Positions 1 through 9,500 of a stretch of 64,000 nucleotides of DNA are shown one piece after another. The position numbers and the translations under genes were made by a program. The notes under the pieces were generated by a model. That model saw nothing but the letters and a program-made list of their open reading frames with translations, made no database searches and had not been told where the DNA came from. This DNA comes from JAHBNG01 sp039028975 (GTDB lineage: Bacteria > Chloroflexota > Anaerolineae > Caldilineales > Caldilineaceae). The first letter of the stretch is position 1, and each line of letters starts with the position of its first letter. Where the stretch lies: assembly GCA_039028975.1 (NCBI GenBank), contig JBCCHB010000085.1, forward strand, positions 1 to 64,000, given 5' to 3'.

Positions 1-1284
1 GTTGTCGGCATCCAGATGGTCGGGTATGCCGTCCATGTCGGCGTCATCATCGGTGGGGTCGCCATCTGCGCCACCTTCTGCATTGGTGTTGGTGCCGTCC
101 CCATCATCATCTGGATCGTTCTGATCCATGAGGCCGTCGTCGTCGGTATCAACGTTATCGGGCTCGACGCGGTCGGGCAAGCCATCCGAGTCCGCATCAC
201 CCGCGCCTTCAGTCTGGTCGTCGGTGCCATCATTGTCGGAGTCGGTGTCCATGTAGTCGGGAATTCCATCTCCGTCACTGTCTGGACAGAGATAGCCGTT
301 TGGACATTCGACATCATCATTAATAGTGTCATTATCCGCATCGCCAGGACCTGCGGCACCATCATTGGGATCAAGATGGGCCGGAATGCCGTCTCCATCG
401 GCATCATTCCATGGACCTGACTCAACACCATTTTGCTCACCGCTGGTGCCATCGTTGCCTTCCCCATCCTCGTCGGCGTTGGGATCGTTGTAGTCTGGGT
501 TGCCGTCGCCATCGGTATCCTGGGTGTTGTGCTCGAGAGAATCGGGAATGCCGTCTGAGTCCATATCGCCCGCGCCTTCGGTCGCGTCGGGAATGCCATC
601 GTTATCGTCGTCGGGATCGACGTCGTCTGTGAGGCCGTCACCATCGCTGTCTGGCGAAGCTCCACCCCCAGTACAGTCCGCGCTGCCTGTATCATAGGCA
701 CCGATGAAATCGTTATCGGTGGTGCCATTCATGCCGCGGGCGCTGATCTGATTGCCGGGGTTGGTACCAACTGAGTTGGGCTGACTAGCAAAGGGGTCGC
801 TATCGAGCATAATTTCGACCGCCCCCTGACAAGTCCCTAGATTGGTAAACTGGAAGACCAAAATTTCCTGTCCTGCTTGCCAGTCGTAGAGCGTCAGGTC
901 TGCCCCCATGGCCAGATCCCAGGAGATGTAGTCCGCATCGGTATCTTCAGTTGGTCCATCCGCCCGCGAACCCACTGACCACGAAGGTCCTACTGTTGGT
1001 CCTGTATAGAGAGTCGGCACAAACGCAATAAAGGGTTCCGGCCTAGGAACAAACTGATCCCCCCCCGTTGCATGTGGCACCTTAATTGTCACCTGGGAGG
1101 TAAGGGTCGACTTGTCTATTGGCGTGTTGTTTGACCGCATATAGACGCTATAGATGCCTGTGCCGTCATCATACGACACCTTAAATTCAATGCCATCGCC
1201 TTGCGCGTGGCTGGTTCCAGGCAATATGCTCAGGCACATCAGTAGCCCCAGCAGCATGCCGATTAATCTCTGTTTCGGTTTCAT
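1..1284 (-). CDS. Partial secreted TSP3-repeat protein (C-terminus beyond window)
   Basis: The reading frame is open from an ATG at 1284, preceded by GAGGAG at 6-nt spacing, to the left edge, so 428 codons are visible and the C-terminus is missing. A signal peptide (hydrophobic core about residues 9-25, ending SHAQ) is followed by a beta-sandwich-like domain at about residues 29-205. That domain has the signatures VTIKVPH and GTNPGNQI, shared with the next three proteins. From about residue 210 acidic thrombospondin type 3 repeats begin (SPDSDGDGLTDDVDPDDD, then ECPNGYLCPDSDGDG), the same scaffold as in the giant at 3537-12899. TSP3 repeats bind calcium in the families where they are studied. 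I infer an exported, calcium-stiffened surface protein. It is first of four paralogues on this strand, so its C-terminus may also match the giants. Confidence 0.85.
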   Translation of the reverse strand, partial: MKPKQRLIGMLLGLLMCLSILPGTSHAQGDGIEFKVSYDDGTGIYSVYMRSNNTPIDKSTLTSQVTIKVPHATGGDQFVPRPEPFIAFVPTLYTGPTVGPSWSVGSRADGPTEDTDADYISWDLAMGADLTLYDWQAGQEILVFQFTNLGTCQGAVEIMLDSDPFASQPNSVGTNPGNQISARGMNGTTDNDFIGAYDTGSADCTGGGASPDSDGDGLTDDVDPDDDNDGIPDATEGAGDMDSDGIPDSLEHNTQDTDGDGNPDYNDPNADEDGEGNDGTSGEQNGVESGPWNDADGDGIPAHLDPNDGAAGPGDADNDTINDDVECPNGYLCPDSDGDGIPDYMDTDSDNDGTDDQTEGAGDADSDGLPDRVEPDNVDTDDDGLMDQNDPDDDGDGTNTNAEGGADGDPTDDDADMDGIPDHLDADN

Positions 1285-1307
1285 TGAATACTCCTCAAGT
1301 TGAATGG

Positions 1308-1356
1308 AAAGGTTGCAAGGTTGCAGAGTTGCAAGGTCGCAAGGCGGCAGGGTTCC
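1308..1356. repeat. Short degenerate tandem repeat (GGTTGCAA-like)
   Basis: About six imperfect copies of an 8-9 nt unit (GGTTGCAAG, GTTGCAGA, GTTGCAAG, GTCGCAAG, GCGGCAGG) lie between two paralogous surface-protein genes, just upstream of the start at 1284. No coding role is seen. Confidence 0.6.
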
Positions 1357-1397
1357 AAGAGTCATTCGTCCGGTGTCCCACCCACCTTGTCGCAAAT

Positions 1398-2114
1398 TTA
1401 TTTGGTCACAAGCGGTAAGAAAATATTCCCCTCATCTGTGTCGTCATCTGGGTTACAGACAGAGCGGTCATTCACAACATCATAGTTGCCGATATAGGCA
1501 TTGTCGATGTTGATGCCCTGAACGGCTATCTGGTTGCCAGGGTTGGTTCCAGCCGAATTGGGGGCCATGAAGTTATCGCAATCGGCCACCAAGCCGATGA
1601 CGTCGCCCGCGCCATTAGCATCGTTAAAGCTGAACATCTTGACTGCCTGCCCGGCCTGCCACTGAACGGCATCAAGCTGGCTCAGGGTGGGATTCAGCTC
1701 AAAGGAGATGTAGTCTGAGCTGGGGTCTTCGGTCGGCGCATCCACTCTGGAGAGCTGCGCCCAGATAAGGCCGCTGACTTGGGACTGCACATTGGTCACT
1801 TCGACCCGTTCGCTGTCGGCGCCATGAGGAACTTTGACCGTCACTTGGGCGGTGTAGATATAGCCAGCACCCTCAGGATCTACAGTGGGCCGCATGTAGA
1901 CGACATAACTGCCGCTTTCATAGACAACCTTGAACTCGATGCCGCCTGTTGTCTGCCGACTAGGTGCCGCCGCGGCATCGGCCAAGAACCGAGCTTGAGC
2001 AGCATCTGGCATGAGGGCCAGACTACTCAGAAAGAGGCTAGTACCGACCAGAAATCGGCGGCGTGTCCACTGCGCAAATCTAGCTTTAGGTTGAACTGTC
2101 TTTATCCCTTTCAT
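1398..2114 (-). CDS. Tat-signal secreted protein, stand-alone copy of the giants' N-terminal domain
   Basis: This encodes 238 residues. I chose the ATG at 2114 because AAGGA lies just upstream and the protein then begins with a twin-arginine signal (TRRRFLVGTS, followed by a hydrophobic stretch and AQA). A longer frame from 2225 adds 37 residues of no recognisable content. The mature part (about residues 50-230) matches the N-terminal domain of the giants: GIEFKVVYESGSYVVYMRP, VTVKVPHG, then GTNPGNQIAVQGINIDNAY. No TSP3 repeats follow. The protein ends GNIFLPLVTK, a short C-terminal LP motif seen in four other exported proteins here. A Tat signal suggests export in a folded state. The function is unknown; I infer a beta-sandwich binding domain that could interact with the neighbouring giants. 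Confidence 0.82.
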   Translation of the reverse strand: MKGIKTVQPKARFAQWTRRRFLVGTSLFLSSLALMPDAAQARFLADAAAAPSRQTTGGIEFKVVYESGSYVVYMRPTVDPEGAGYIYTAQVTVKVPHGADSERVEVTNVQSQVSGLIWAQLSRVDAPTEDPSSDYISFELNPTLSQLDAVQWQAGQAVKMFSFNDANGAGDVIGLVADCDNFMAPNSAGTNPGNQIAVQGINIDNAYIGNYDVVNDRSVCNPDDDTDEGNIFLPLVTK

Positions 2115-2313
2115 GTTATTTTCCTTGTTTAGTGGTCGTTGATAGACGGTTATCAGCTGTGTCACCCTGACCAGTGCATGGCCAGATAAATTGCGATCGG
2201 TTAGACGCGTTGTTTGGGCCCTCACCCTTGGCCCACTCTCAGCCTAGGAGAAGAGGAATTAGCCCCTATCGACTTTCAGATACTGTTTTTCCACATCGAA
2301 CGTTAGCTTGTCA

Positions 2314-2363
2314 GCCTTTCAGCTAGTCAGCCCTCTGGCTGACAGGCGGACGAGCTGAAAGGC
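2314..2363. repeat. Nested inverted repeat, possible terminator or cruciform
   Basis: Outer arms GCCTTTCAGCT (2314-2324) and AGCTGAAAGGC (2353-2363) pair perfectly. They enclose an inner perfect stem GTCAGCC/GGCTGAC (2326-2332, 2337-2343) with a 4-nt loop. The element lies just downstream of the lipoprotein gene that ends at 2403 on the minus strand, so it may stop that transcript. There is no U-tract, so intrinsic termination is not proven. Confidence 0.6.
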
Positions 2364-2402
2364 GAATGACACACAGAAAAATCCTTTTCTTGATCTCTAT
2401 AG

Positions 2403-3425
2403 CTATCTCGCGATCATCGGTAAATTCGTAAAGTTCGTCATAATTGGTCCGAATGAATGCCGAATGCTTGCGCCGTCTACCAGCAGAAGCTCAAGCAGAT
2501 AGACGATGTTCGATTCGGTGACTAAGATCTCATCTATAAGTTGATAAGCCGCACCGCTTGCTTGTCCACTCTTGCGGGCGGCAATCGGTGTGCCGTTGAT
2601 GGTCTGCGGTTCTTCACTATCGATTTGGCGTAAAATGTTAAAGCCAATTAAGTCGATTTCGTGTATGGTGTTCCAGAGCATCTCAATCTGATAGTCCAAA
2701 TTACCGGGTAAGCCTCTTACGCGGCGGGCCATGGTTGAACGGATGCGGACGTCGCTGCGCAGATCACAGTTGGCAGACATGGCACCCAATGTCCCGTCTA
2801 CATATGCATTCTCGTCACCCAAGCCAACCACGCGGATGTAGTTGCCTGGGTTGGTACTGGCTGAGTTGCTTTCGCCTTCTGCGGGAATAAATGGATCGAC
2901 GTTCTGAACTAGGCTAATGGCACCCGGGCAAGAGCCGCTATTCTGAAAACTAAACGCCGCGACGCGGGTACCCTCTGCCCAAGCAAAGGCACCCCGATCG
3001 CCGCCGATATAGCCGGCCTCTATGGAGATGTAGTCTGCATTCGGCGCCTCGAGCGGCGCATCGATTCGCGAAAGCTGTGCCCACATGACGTTCTGAACGC
3101 CTGATTGCAGGTTGCTCAGAGCAAAGCGTTCATCCTCCTGACCGTGCGGCACCTTCAACGTCACCTGGATACTCAACGTTAGATTGGGATCCGCAGGCGT
3201 CACCGTTGGTTCCATCCAGACGGTGTAGGTCTCTTGAACGTAGGTTAAGAAGAAGCGGATGCCGCCGGCTTGGCGAAGTGTATCGGGTTCTGCCAACTGT
3301 TCTGAGTCTGTTTTCGATTGTAATTCCTCCCGATGGCTCTCTTGTTGAGCCATGCCGCTTACAGGCAGGCAGGCTGTCAACAAGAGCGGCCAGAGGAGTA
3401 TATATAGCAATTTCATAAGCTTCAT
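2403..3425 (-). CDS. Lipoprotein with the giants' N-terminal domain plus a fibronectin-like tail
   Basis: This encodes 340 residues. ATG 3425 is preferred over 3434 because GAGGA then sits 9 nt upstream and the product starts MKLMKLLYILLWPLLLTAC, a lipobox with the lipidated Cys at residue 19. Residues of about 60-215 align with the N-terminal domain of the neighbours (GIRFFLTYVQETYTVWMEP, VTLKVPHG, STNPGNYI). The C-terminal part has the pattern WNTIHEIDLIGFNILRQ ... YLLELLLVDG ... GPI. This pattern recurs at the ends of many bacterial exported proteins and is probably a fibronectin-like fold. The product ends NLPMIAR. It is likely to be anchored in the outer leaflet of the cytoplasmic membrane or another envelope layer. 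As a membrane-anchored copy of a domain found in the giants it could be a docking partner; that is inference. Confidence 0.8.
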   Translation of the reverse strand: MKLMKLLYILLWPLLLTACLPVSGMAQQESHREELQSKTDSEQLAEPDTLRQAGGIRFFLTYVQETYTVWMEPTVTPADPNLTLSIQVTLKVPHGQEDERFALSNLQSGVQNVMWAQLSRIDAPLEAPNADYISIEAGYIGGDRGAFAWAEGTRVAAFSFQNSGSCPGAISLVQNVDPFIPAEGESNSASTNPGNYIRVVGLGDENAYVDGTLGAMSANCDLRSDVRIRSTMARRVRGLPGNLDYQIEMLWNTIHEIDLIGFNILRQIDSEEPQTINGTPIAARKSGQASGAAYQLIDEILVTESNIVYLLELLLVDGASIRHSFGPIMTNFTNLPMIAR

Positions 3426-3488
3426 GCTGTTCATTCCTCGTCGGGTCACTGGCCAGATGACAGGATGAGGGGATAAGCCACACATACC

Positions 3489-3535
3489 CTCACCTTGTCA
3501 TCCGCTCGCCTTGTCACCCGCTCACCTTGTCATCG
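3489..3535. repeat. Three 16-nt tandem repeats between surface-protein genes
   Basis: CTCACCTTGTCATCCG (3489-3504), CTCGCCTTGTCACCCG (3505-3520) and CTCACCTTGTCATCG (3521-3535) follow each other without gaps. They end two bases before the stop codon of the giant at 3537. Confidence 0.85.
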
Positions 3536-3536
3536 T

Positions 3537-6500
3537 CTATGGCATCTGCTCATTCACCACATAGTTGGCATTGGGACTCCCGCCAGGGTTGTTGCCTGGA
3601 TGGTTGGCCACGTTGTCGATGATCAAGTTCAGATCGTTGCCCGGACCCGCCGCAATCGTTTGACCATCCAGATTCACATCACCGATGAGGTAGCCGTTGA
3701 CGATGTGGCTGGTGTTGTTGGTGCCGTTCTGGTCATCGAGCACAATGGTAAAGATGTCGTCGATGTCATTGCCACCACCCGAGCGGACCACGCTGCTACT
3801 CTGGTTTACGTCACCAGCCCACAGTGCATAGACACCGCTGCCCAAATCTTTCTGAGAGTGGGTACCGTAAGTGGCTGCGTCCGCCATGCTGGTGAAGTCG
3901 GTCATAGGCGTGCTGCTGCTGACCGCAACCGTGTTGGCCGTCATGGCGCTCAGATGGTTGCGGTGATGGACAGCAATGTAGTAATTACCGTCTGCCACGC
4001 TTGCAAAGCTGAGGGCGGATGTGCCGTCGCTAGCACTGACCACGTCGCCATCCCGCTGGACAAGGCCTGCAACCATTGCGACCACACTGGTATTGTCACC
4101 GCCGTCGCGCAGTTCGACCATGACCCAGTCCACAATGGCGTCAGTAGCGCTGCCAACTGCAAGCACACCTGCCGTGGTTGTTTCACCACCGCCGTAGGGG
4201 CTGGTCAACGGGAAGCCGTTTGCCCCCGCAGGTAGCTGGCGCAAGTCGTCGCGCATGGTTGCGCCCTCCATGGCACCCTGCAAGATGACCTTGACCGGCA
4301 CCGCTATGCTGCCTGCATCCAGATAGTCCATGAGGCCGTTGCCATCGCTGTCGGGACAGGGGTAGCCGTTGGGGCATTCGGTCTTGTCATCGATGCCGTC
4401 GCCGTCTGAATCGCCGCGGCCAGCAATGGTGTCGCCAGAGTCATCGCCCACATCTGGGTCTAGGAAGTCGGGAATGCCATCATTGTCGGCGTCGTCCACT
4501 GCGCCTTCGCCTGGCTGGCCATCGTTGGTGCCGTCATCGTCCGAGTCGGTGTCCATGTAGTTGGGCACGCCGTCACCATCGGTGTCGTCGCACACGTAGC
4601 CACCAGGACATTCAACCGCGTCGCTCAGGCCATCGCCATCGCTGTCACCAGAGCCGGGGCCATCCGAGTCAGCGTCAAGATGGTCGGGAATACCGTCACC
4701 ATCCGTATCGTTCCACGGCTGGCTCTCCACGCCATCCTGCTCGCCGCCTGTACCGTCGTTGGCACCTTCGCCGTCAGCATTGTTGTCGTCGTAGTCTGGA
4801 TTAGTGTCACCGTCCGTGTCGAGCGTATTTGACTCGAGGCGGTCGGGAATGCCGTCGGCGTCCATATCGTCCGTGCCTTCGGTCTGGTCATCGACGCCGT
4901 CGTTATCCGAATCAGCATCTAGGTAGTCGGCCAGGCCGTCACCATCTGAATCGGGGCAGGGGAAGCCACCGGGACATTCGGTTTTGTCGTCGATGCCGTC
5001 GCCGTCTGAATCACCGCGACCAGCCACCGTATCGCCCGAATCATCGCCTACGTCGGGGTCAGCATAGTCGGGAATACCGTCGTTGTCAGCGTCGTCGATT
5101 GGTGATTCACCACCGGTGCCGTCATTGGTGCCGTCGTTGTCGGAATCGGTATCCATGTAGTTGGGGATACCGTCATTGTCGGTGTCGAGACAGATGTAAC
5201 CAGATGGACATTCGACCGCGTCGGGAATACCGTCGCTATCCGAGTCACCAGAGCCAGGACCGTCTGAGTCTGCATCCAGGTGATCGGGAATGCCGTCACC
5301 ATCGCCGTCGTTCCACGGACCCATCTCAACACCTGCTTCTTCACCGCCGGTACCGTCATCGGTTCCTTCACCATCGGCATTGGCGTCGTCATGATCGGGA
5401 TTGCCGTCGCCATCGGTATCTAGGTCGTTGGATTCGAGGCGGTCGGGAATGCCGTCGCTATCGGTATCCTTCAAACCCTCGACATAATCGGGGATTTTGT
5501 CGCCATCCGAGTCGGTGTCCATGTAGTCGGGCTGGCCGTCACCGTCCGAATCGGGACAGGGCGCGCCGCCGGGACATTCGGTCTTGTCATCGAGACCGTC
5601 GCCGTCCGAGTCGCCGCGGCCGGGGATGGTATCGCCCGAGTTGTCGCCCACATCTGGGTCGAGCACGTCGGGAATGCCATCGGTATCGGCATCGTCGGTA
5701 TAGCCCTCGCCCGGCTGGCCATCGGTGGTACCGTCATTGTCGGAATCGGTATCCATGTAGTTGGGCACGCCGTCACCGTCGGTGTCCACACAGAGGTAAC
5801 CGGTCGGGCATTCGACTGCGTCGGGAATGCCGTCGTTGTCCGAATCACCAGAGCCGGGACCGTCAGTGTCTGCGTCCAGGTGATCGGGAATACCGTCGCC
5901 GTCTACATCTTTCCACGGCTGGGTCTCAACGCCATCCTGCTCGCCGCCGGTGCCGTCATTGCCTGCGCCATCACCGTCTGCATTCGGATCGTTGAAGTCT
6001 GGGTTGCCGTCGCCATCGGTATCGATACCGTTGTGCTCCAGATTGTCGGGAATGCCGTCTGAATCGGTATCCTTACCGGCTTCGAGGCCATCGGGGATGC
6101 CGTCGCCGTCCGAGTCAGGATCCATGTAATCCATGATGCCGTCGCCGTCCGAGTCGGGACAGGGGTAGCCGTCTGGGCATTCGGTCTTGTCATCGATGCC
6201 GTCGCCGTCTGAGTCACCGCGGCCCGGGATGGTGTCGCCCGAGTCGTCACCGACGTCGGGGTCGAGGTAGTCGGGGATACCGTCGTTGTCGGCGTCATCG
6301 GTGGCACCTTCGCCCGCGTTCCCATCCGGCGTGCCGTCGCCATCAGAATCGGTATCCATGTAGTTGGGCGTGCCGTCGCCATCGGTATCGGCACAGACAT
6401 AACCCGTTGGGCATTCGACCGCGTCTGGGATGCCGTCTGCGTCGGAATCGCCTGAACCTGGGCCGTCAACGTCCGCATCCAGATGGTCGGGAATGTTGTC

Positions 6501-9500
6501 GCCATCGGTGTCGTTCCACGGACCGCTTTCGACGCCCGCTTCTTCGCCGCCAGTGCCATCGGGTCCTGCGCCGTCGCCGTCCGCGTTGTTATCGTTATGA
6601 TCGGGACTGCCATCGTCGTCGGTATCGAGATCGTTGGATTCGAGGCGGTCGGGAATGCCGTCGGCGTCGGTGTCCTTGACGCCCTCGAAGTAGTCGGCGA
6701 TGCCGTCATCGTCCGAATCGGTGTCCATGTAGTCGGGCATGCCGTCACCGTCCGAATCGGGACAGGGCGCGCCGCCAGGACATTCGGTCTTGTCATCGAG
6801 ACCGTCGCCGTCCGAGTCACCACGACCGGGGATGGTGTCGCCCGAGTTGTCGCCCACATCTGGGTCGAGCACGTCGGGGATGCCATCGGTATCGGCATCG
6901 TCGGTATAGCCCTCGCCCGGCTGGCCATCGGTGGTACCGTCATTGTCGGAATCGGTATCCATGTAGTTGGGTACGCCGTCACCGTCGGTATCGACACAGA
7001 GGTAACCGGTCGGGCATTCAACTGAGTCGGGAATGCCGTCGTTGTCCGAATCACCAGAGCCGGGACCGTCAGTGTCCGCATCGAGATGGTCGGGAATACC
7101 GTCGCCGTCCACATCTTTCCACGGCTGGGTCTCAACGCCATCCTGCTCGCCGCCGGTGCCGTCATTGCCTGCGCCATCGCCGTCTGCATTCGGATCGTCA
7201 AAGTCTGGGTTGCCGTCGCCATCGGTGTCGATGCCGTTGTGCTCCAGATTGTCGGGAATGCCATCACTATCGGTATCCTTACCGGCTTCTAGGCCATCGG
7301 GGATGCCGTCGCCGTCCGAGTCAGGATCCATGTAATCCATGATGCCGTCGCCATCCGAGTCGGGACAGGGGTAGCCGTCTGGGCATTCGGTCTTGTCATC
7401 AATGCCGTCGCCGTCTGAGTCACCGCGGCCGGGGATGGTGTCGCCCGAGTCGTCACCCACGTCGGGGTCGAGGTAGTCGGGGATGCCGTCGTTGTCCGCG
7501 TCATCGGTGGCACCTTCACCCGCGTTCCCATCCGGCGTGCCGTCGCCGTCGGAATCGGTGTCCATATAGTTGGGGGTGCCGTCGCCGTCGGTATCCGCGC
7601 AAGCGTAGCCAGTGGGGCATTCAACCGCGTCGGGAATGCCATCGCTGTCCGAGTCGCCGGAGCCGTCGGGCGTGCTGGCCGCGTTGCTGCTATCAGCGTC
7701 GAGATGGTCGGGAATGCGGTCACCGTCCGCGTCGTTCCACGGACCGGTTTCAACGCCATCTTCTTCGCCGCCGGTGCCGTCGTTGGTGCCTTCGTCGTCG
7801 GCGTTGTTGTCGTTAAAGTCGGGACTGCCGTCGTCGTCGGTGTCCAGATCATTGGACTCTAAGCGATCAGGAATGCCATCGGTGTCCGTGTCCTTGATGC
7901 CCTCGAAGTAGTCGGCGATGCCGTCATCGTCGGAATCGGTGTCCATATAGTCGGGCATGCCGTCGCCATCCGAATCGGGGCAAGGTGCGCCGCCGGGGCA
8001 TTCGGTCTTGTCATCGAGACCGTCGCCATCCGAGTCACCGCGGCCCGGGATCGTGTCGCCCGAATCATCGCCCACGTCGGGGTCAAGATAGTCGGGAATG
8101 CCGTCATTGTCGGCGTCGCCGGTGCCTTCGGTCTGGTCGGGCGTGCCGTCGCCGTCCGAATCGGTATCCATGTAATTGGGGATGCCGTCGCCATCGGTAT
8201 CCACACAGATGTAGCCGGTGGGGCACTCAACACCATCGGGAATGCCGTCGCCGTCCGAGTCGCCCGCGCCCGCAATGGTTGTGGGGCTAGAGCCGTCACC
8301 GTTATCGCCGTCGAGATGATCGGGGATGCCGTCAGAGTCGGTGTCGTTCCATGGACCAGTGAGGACGCCATCTTCTTCACCGCCGGTGCCGTCGTTGGCC
8401 CCTTCGTCGTCGGCGTTGTCATCGTCAAAGTCTGGGTTACCATCACCATCGGTGTCGATGATGTTGGACTCAAGGCGATCGGGAATGCCGTCCCCATCGG
8501 TGTCACCAATGGGATCTTCGACAATGTCGAGCAGGCCGTCGTTGTCGTCATCAGGGTCCACGTCGTCGGTTAAGCCGTCGCCATCGGAATCGGGAGACGG
8601 TGCAGGTGCACAGGCATAGAAAATCGACATTGGAACGTTTTGTCTTGATATGGTCGGACTTTCATATTCCAAATCAATGAAACCATTTGCTCCTGAGTTA
8701 AAATAACCAATATCAATCGGATAAATGCCTACTCCAAGCATTATATCCCCGGACTGAAAAGCAGAACTTAATCCAGGATTCGTATAAATTACATCTGTAC
8801 CATTGATCGTAATTTTGACTCTGTTGTCTACTGAAACCCAAAAGGTATAGGTGGCTGCTTCTGTGATTTCTATAAAGCCTGTAAATCGTAAAGAATATTT
8901 TCTATTTGGATTGATTCCTAGCGGAGTTACCACGCCACCCACGTAGTAGGTAGTTGTCGTTCCTGCAAAGCTTTGCACACCGTCAGGTCCATCTGCCAGA
9001 GTGCTAGGTATCAAATCTACATCTCCCGCCTCGTTCCCTGGGGCAGGAGACCATTCCCGAAAGGCTACATAGTTTAGTGTTCCAGTTCCAGTACTCGTAA
9101 CTGGCAAGGTAATACTTCCAATAATAAACGAGCAATTATCCACAGGGTCTGTACCGTCTGTAACTTCTTGACCATTTGTCACTCCGTCACCATCACAGTC
9201 AGATGATTGCCATGCCGCATCTGCATTACCTACGACTTGATTAGTGCTATATGCACAAGCATTACCATCATTTGGATCAGTGGCATCTGGATCGCCGTCG
9301 CCATCTGAGTCTGGCGAGGCAGGTGCGGGCAGACCACCAAAGTTGGCGTCATCGGTATCGATCGCGTTGTCCACGCCGTCGCCGTCGGGGTCGCCTTCAC
9401 TGCTCGTGTCCGAAGCGTCGACCGCGCCGTCGTCGTTGGTGTCGAGGGCCGCGTTGGGCGTGCTGTCGATATCTTGAGCACCGCTACCGTCATCAACCGG

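Noticed and set aside
4829..5995. 388-codon Arg/His-rich plus-strand frame, and similar long frames opposite the giants
   Set aside because: They are antisense shadows of repeated Asp/Gly codons in the TSP3 gene, extremely biased in composition and without ribosome-binding sites.
4320..8600. Regular repeats that might be a CRISPR array
   Set aside because: Repeats are long, in frame and encode TSP3 units; there are no constant short repeats with unique spacers and no cas genes.
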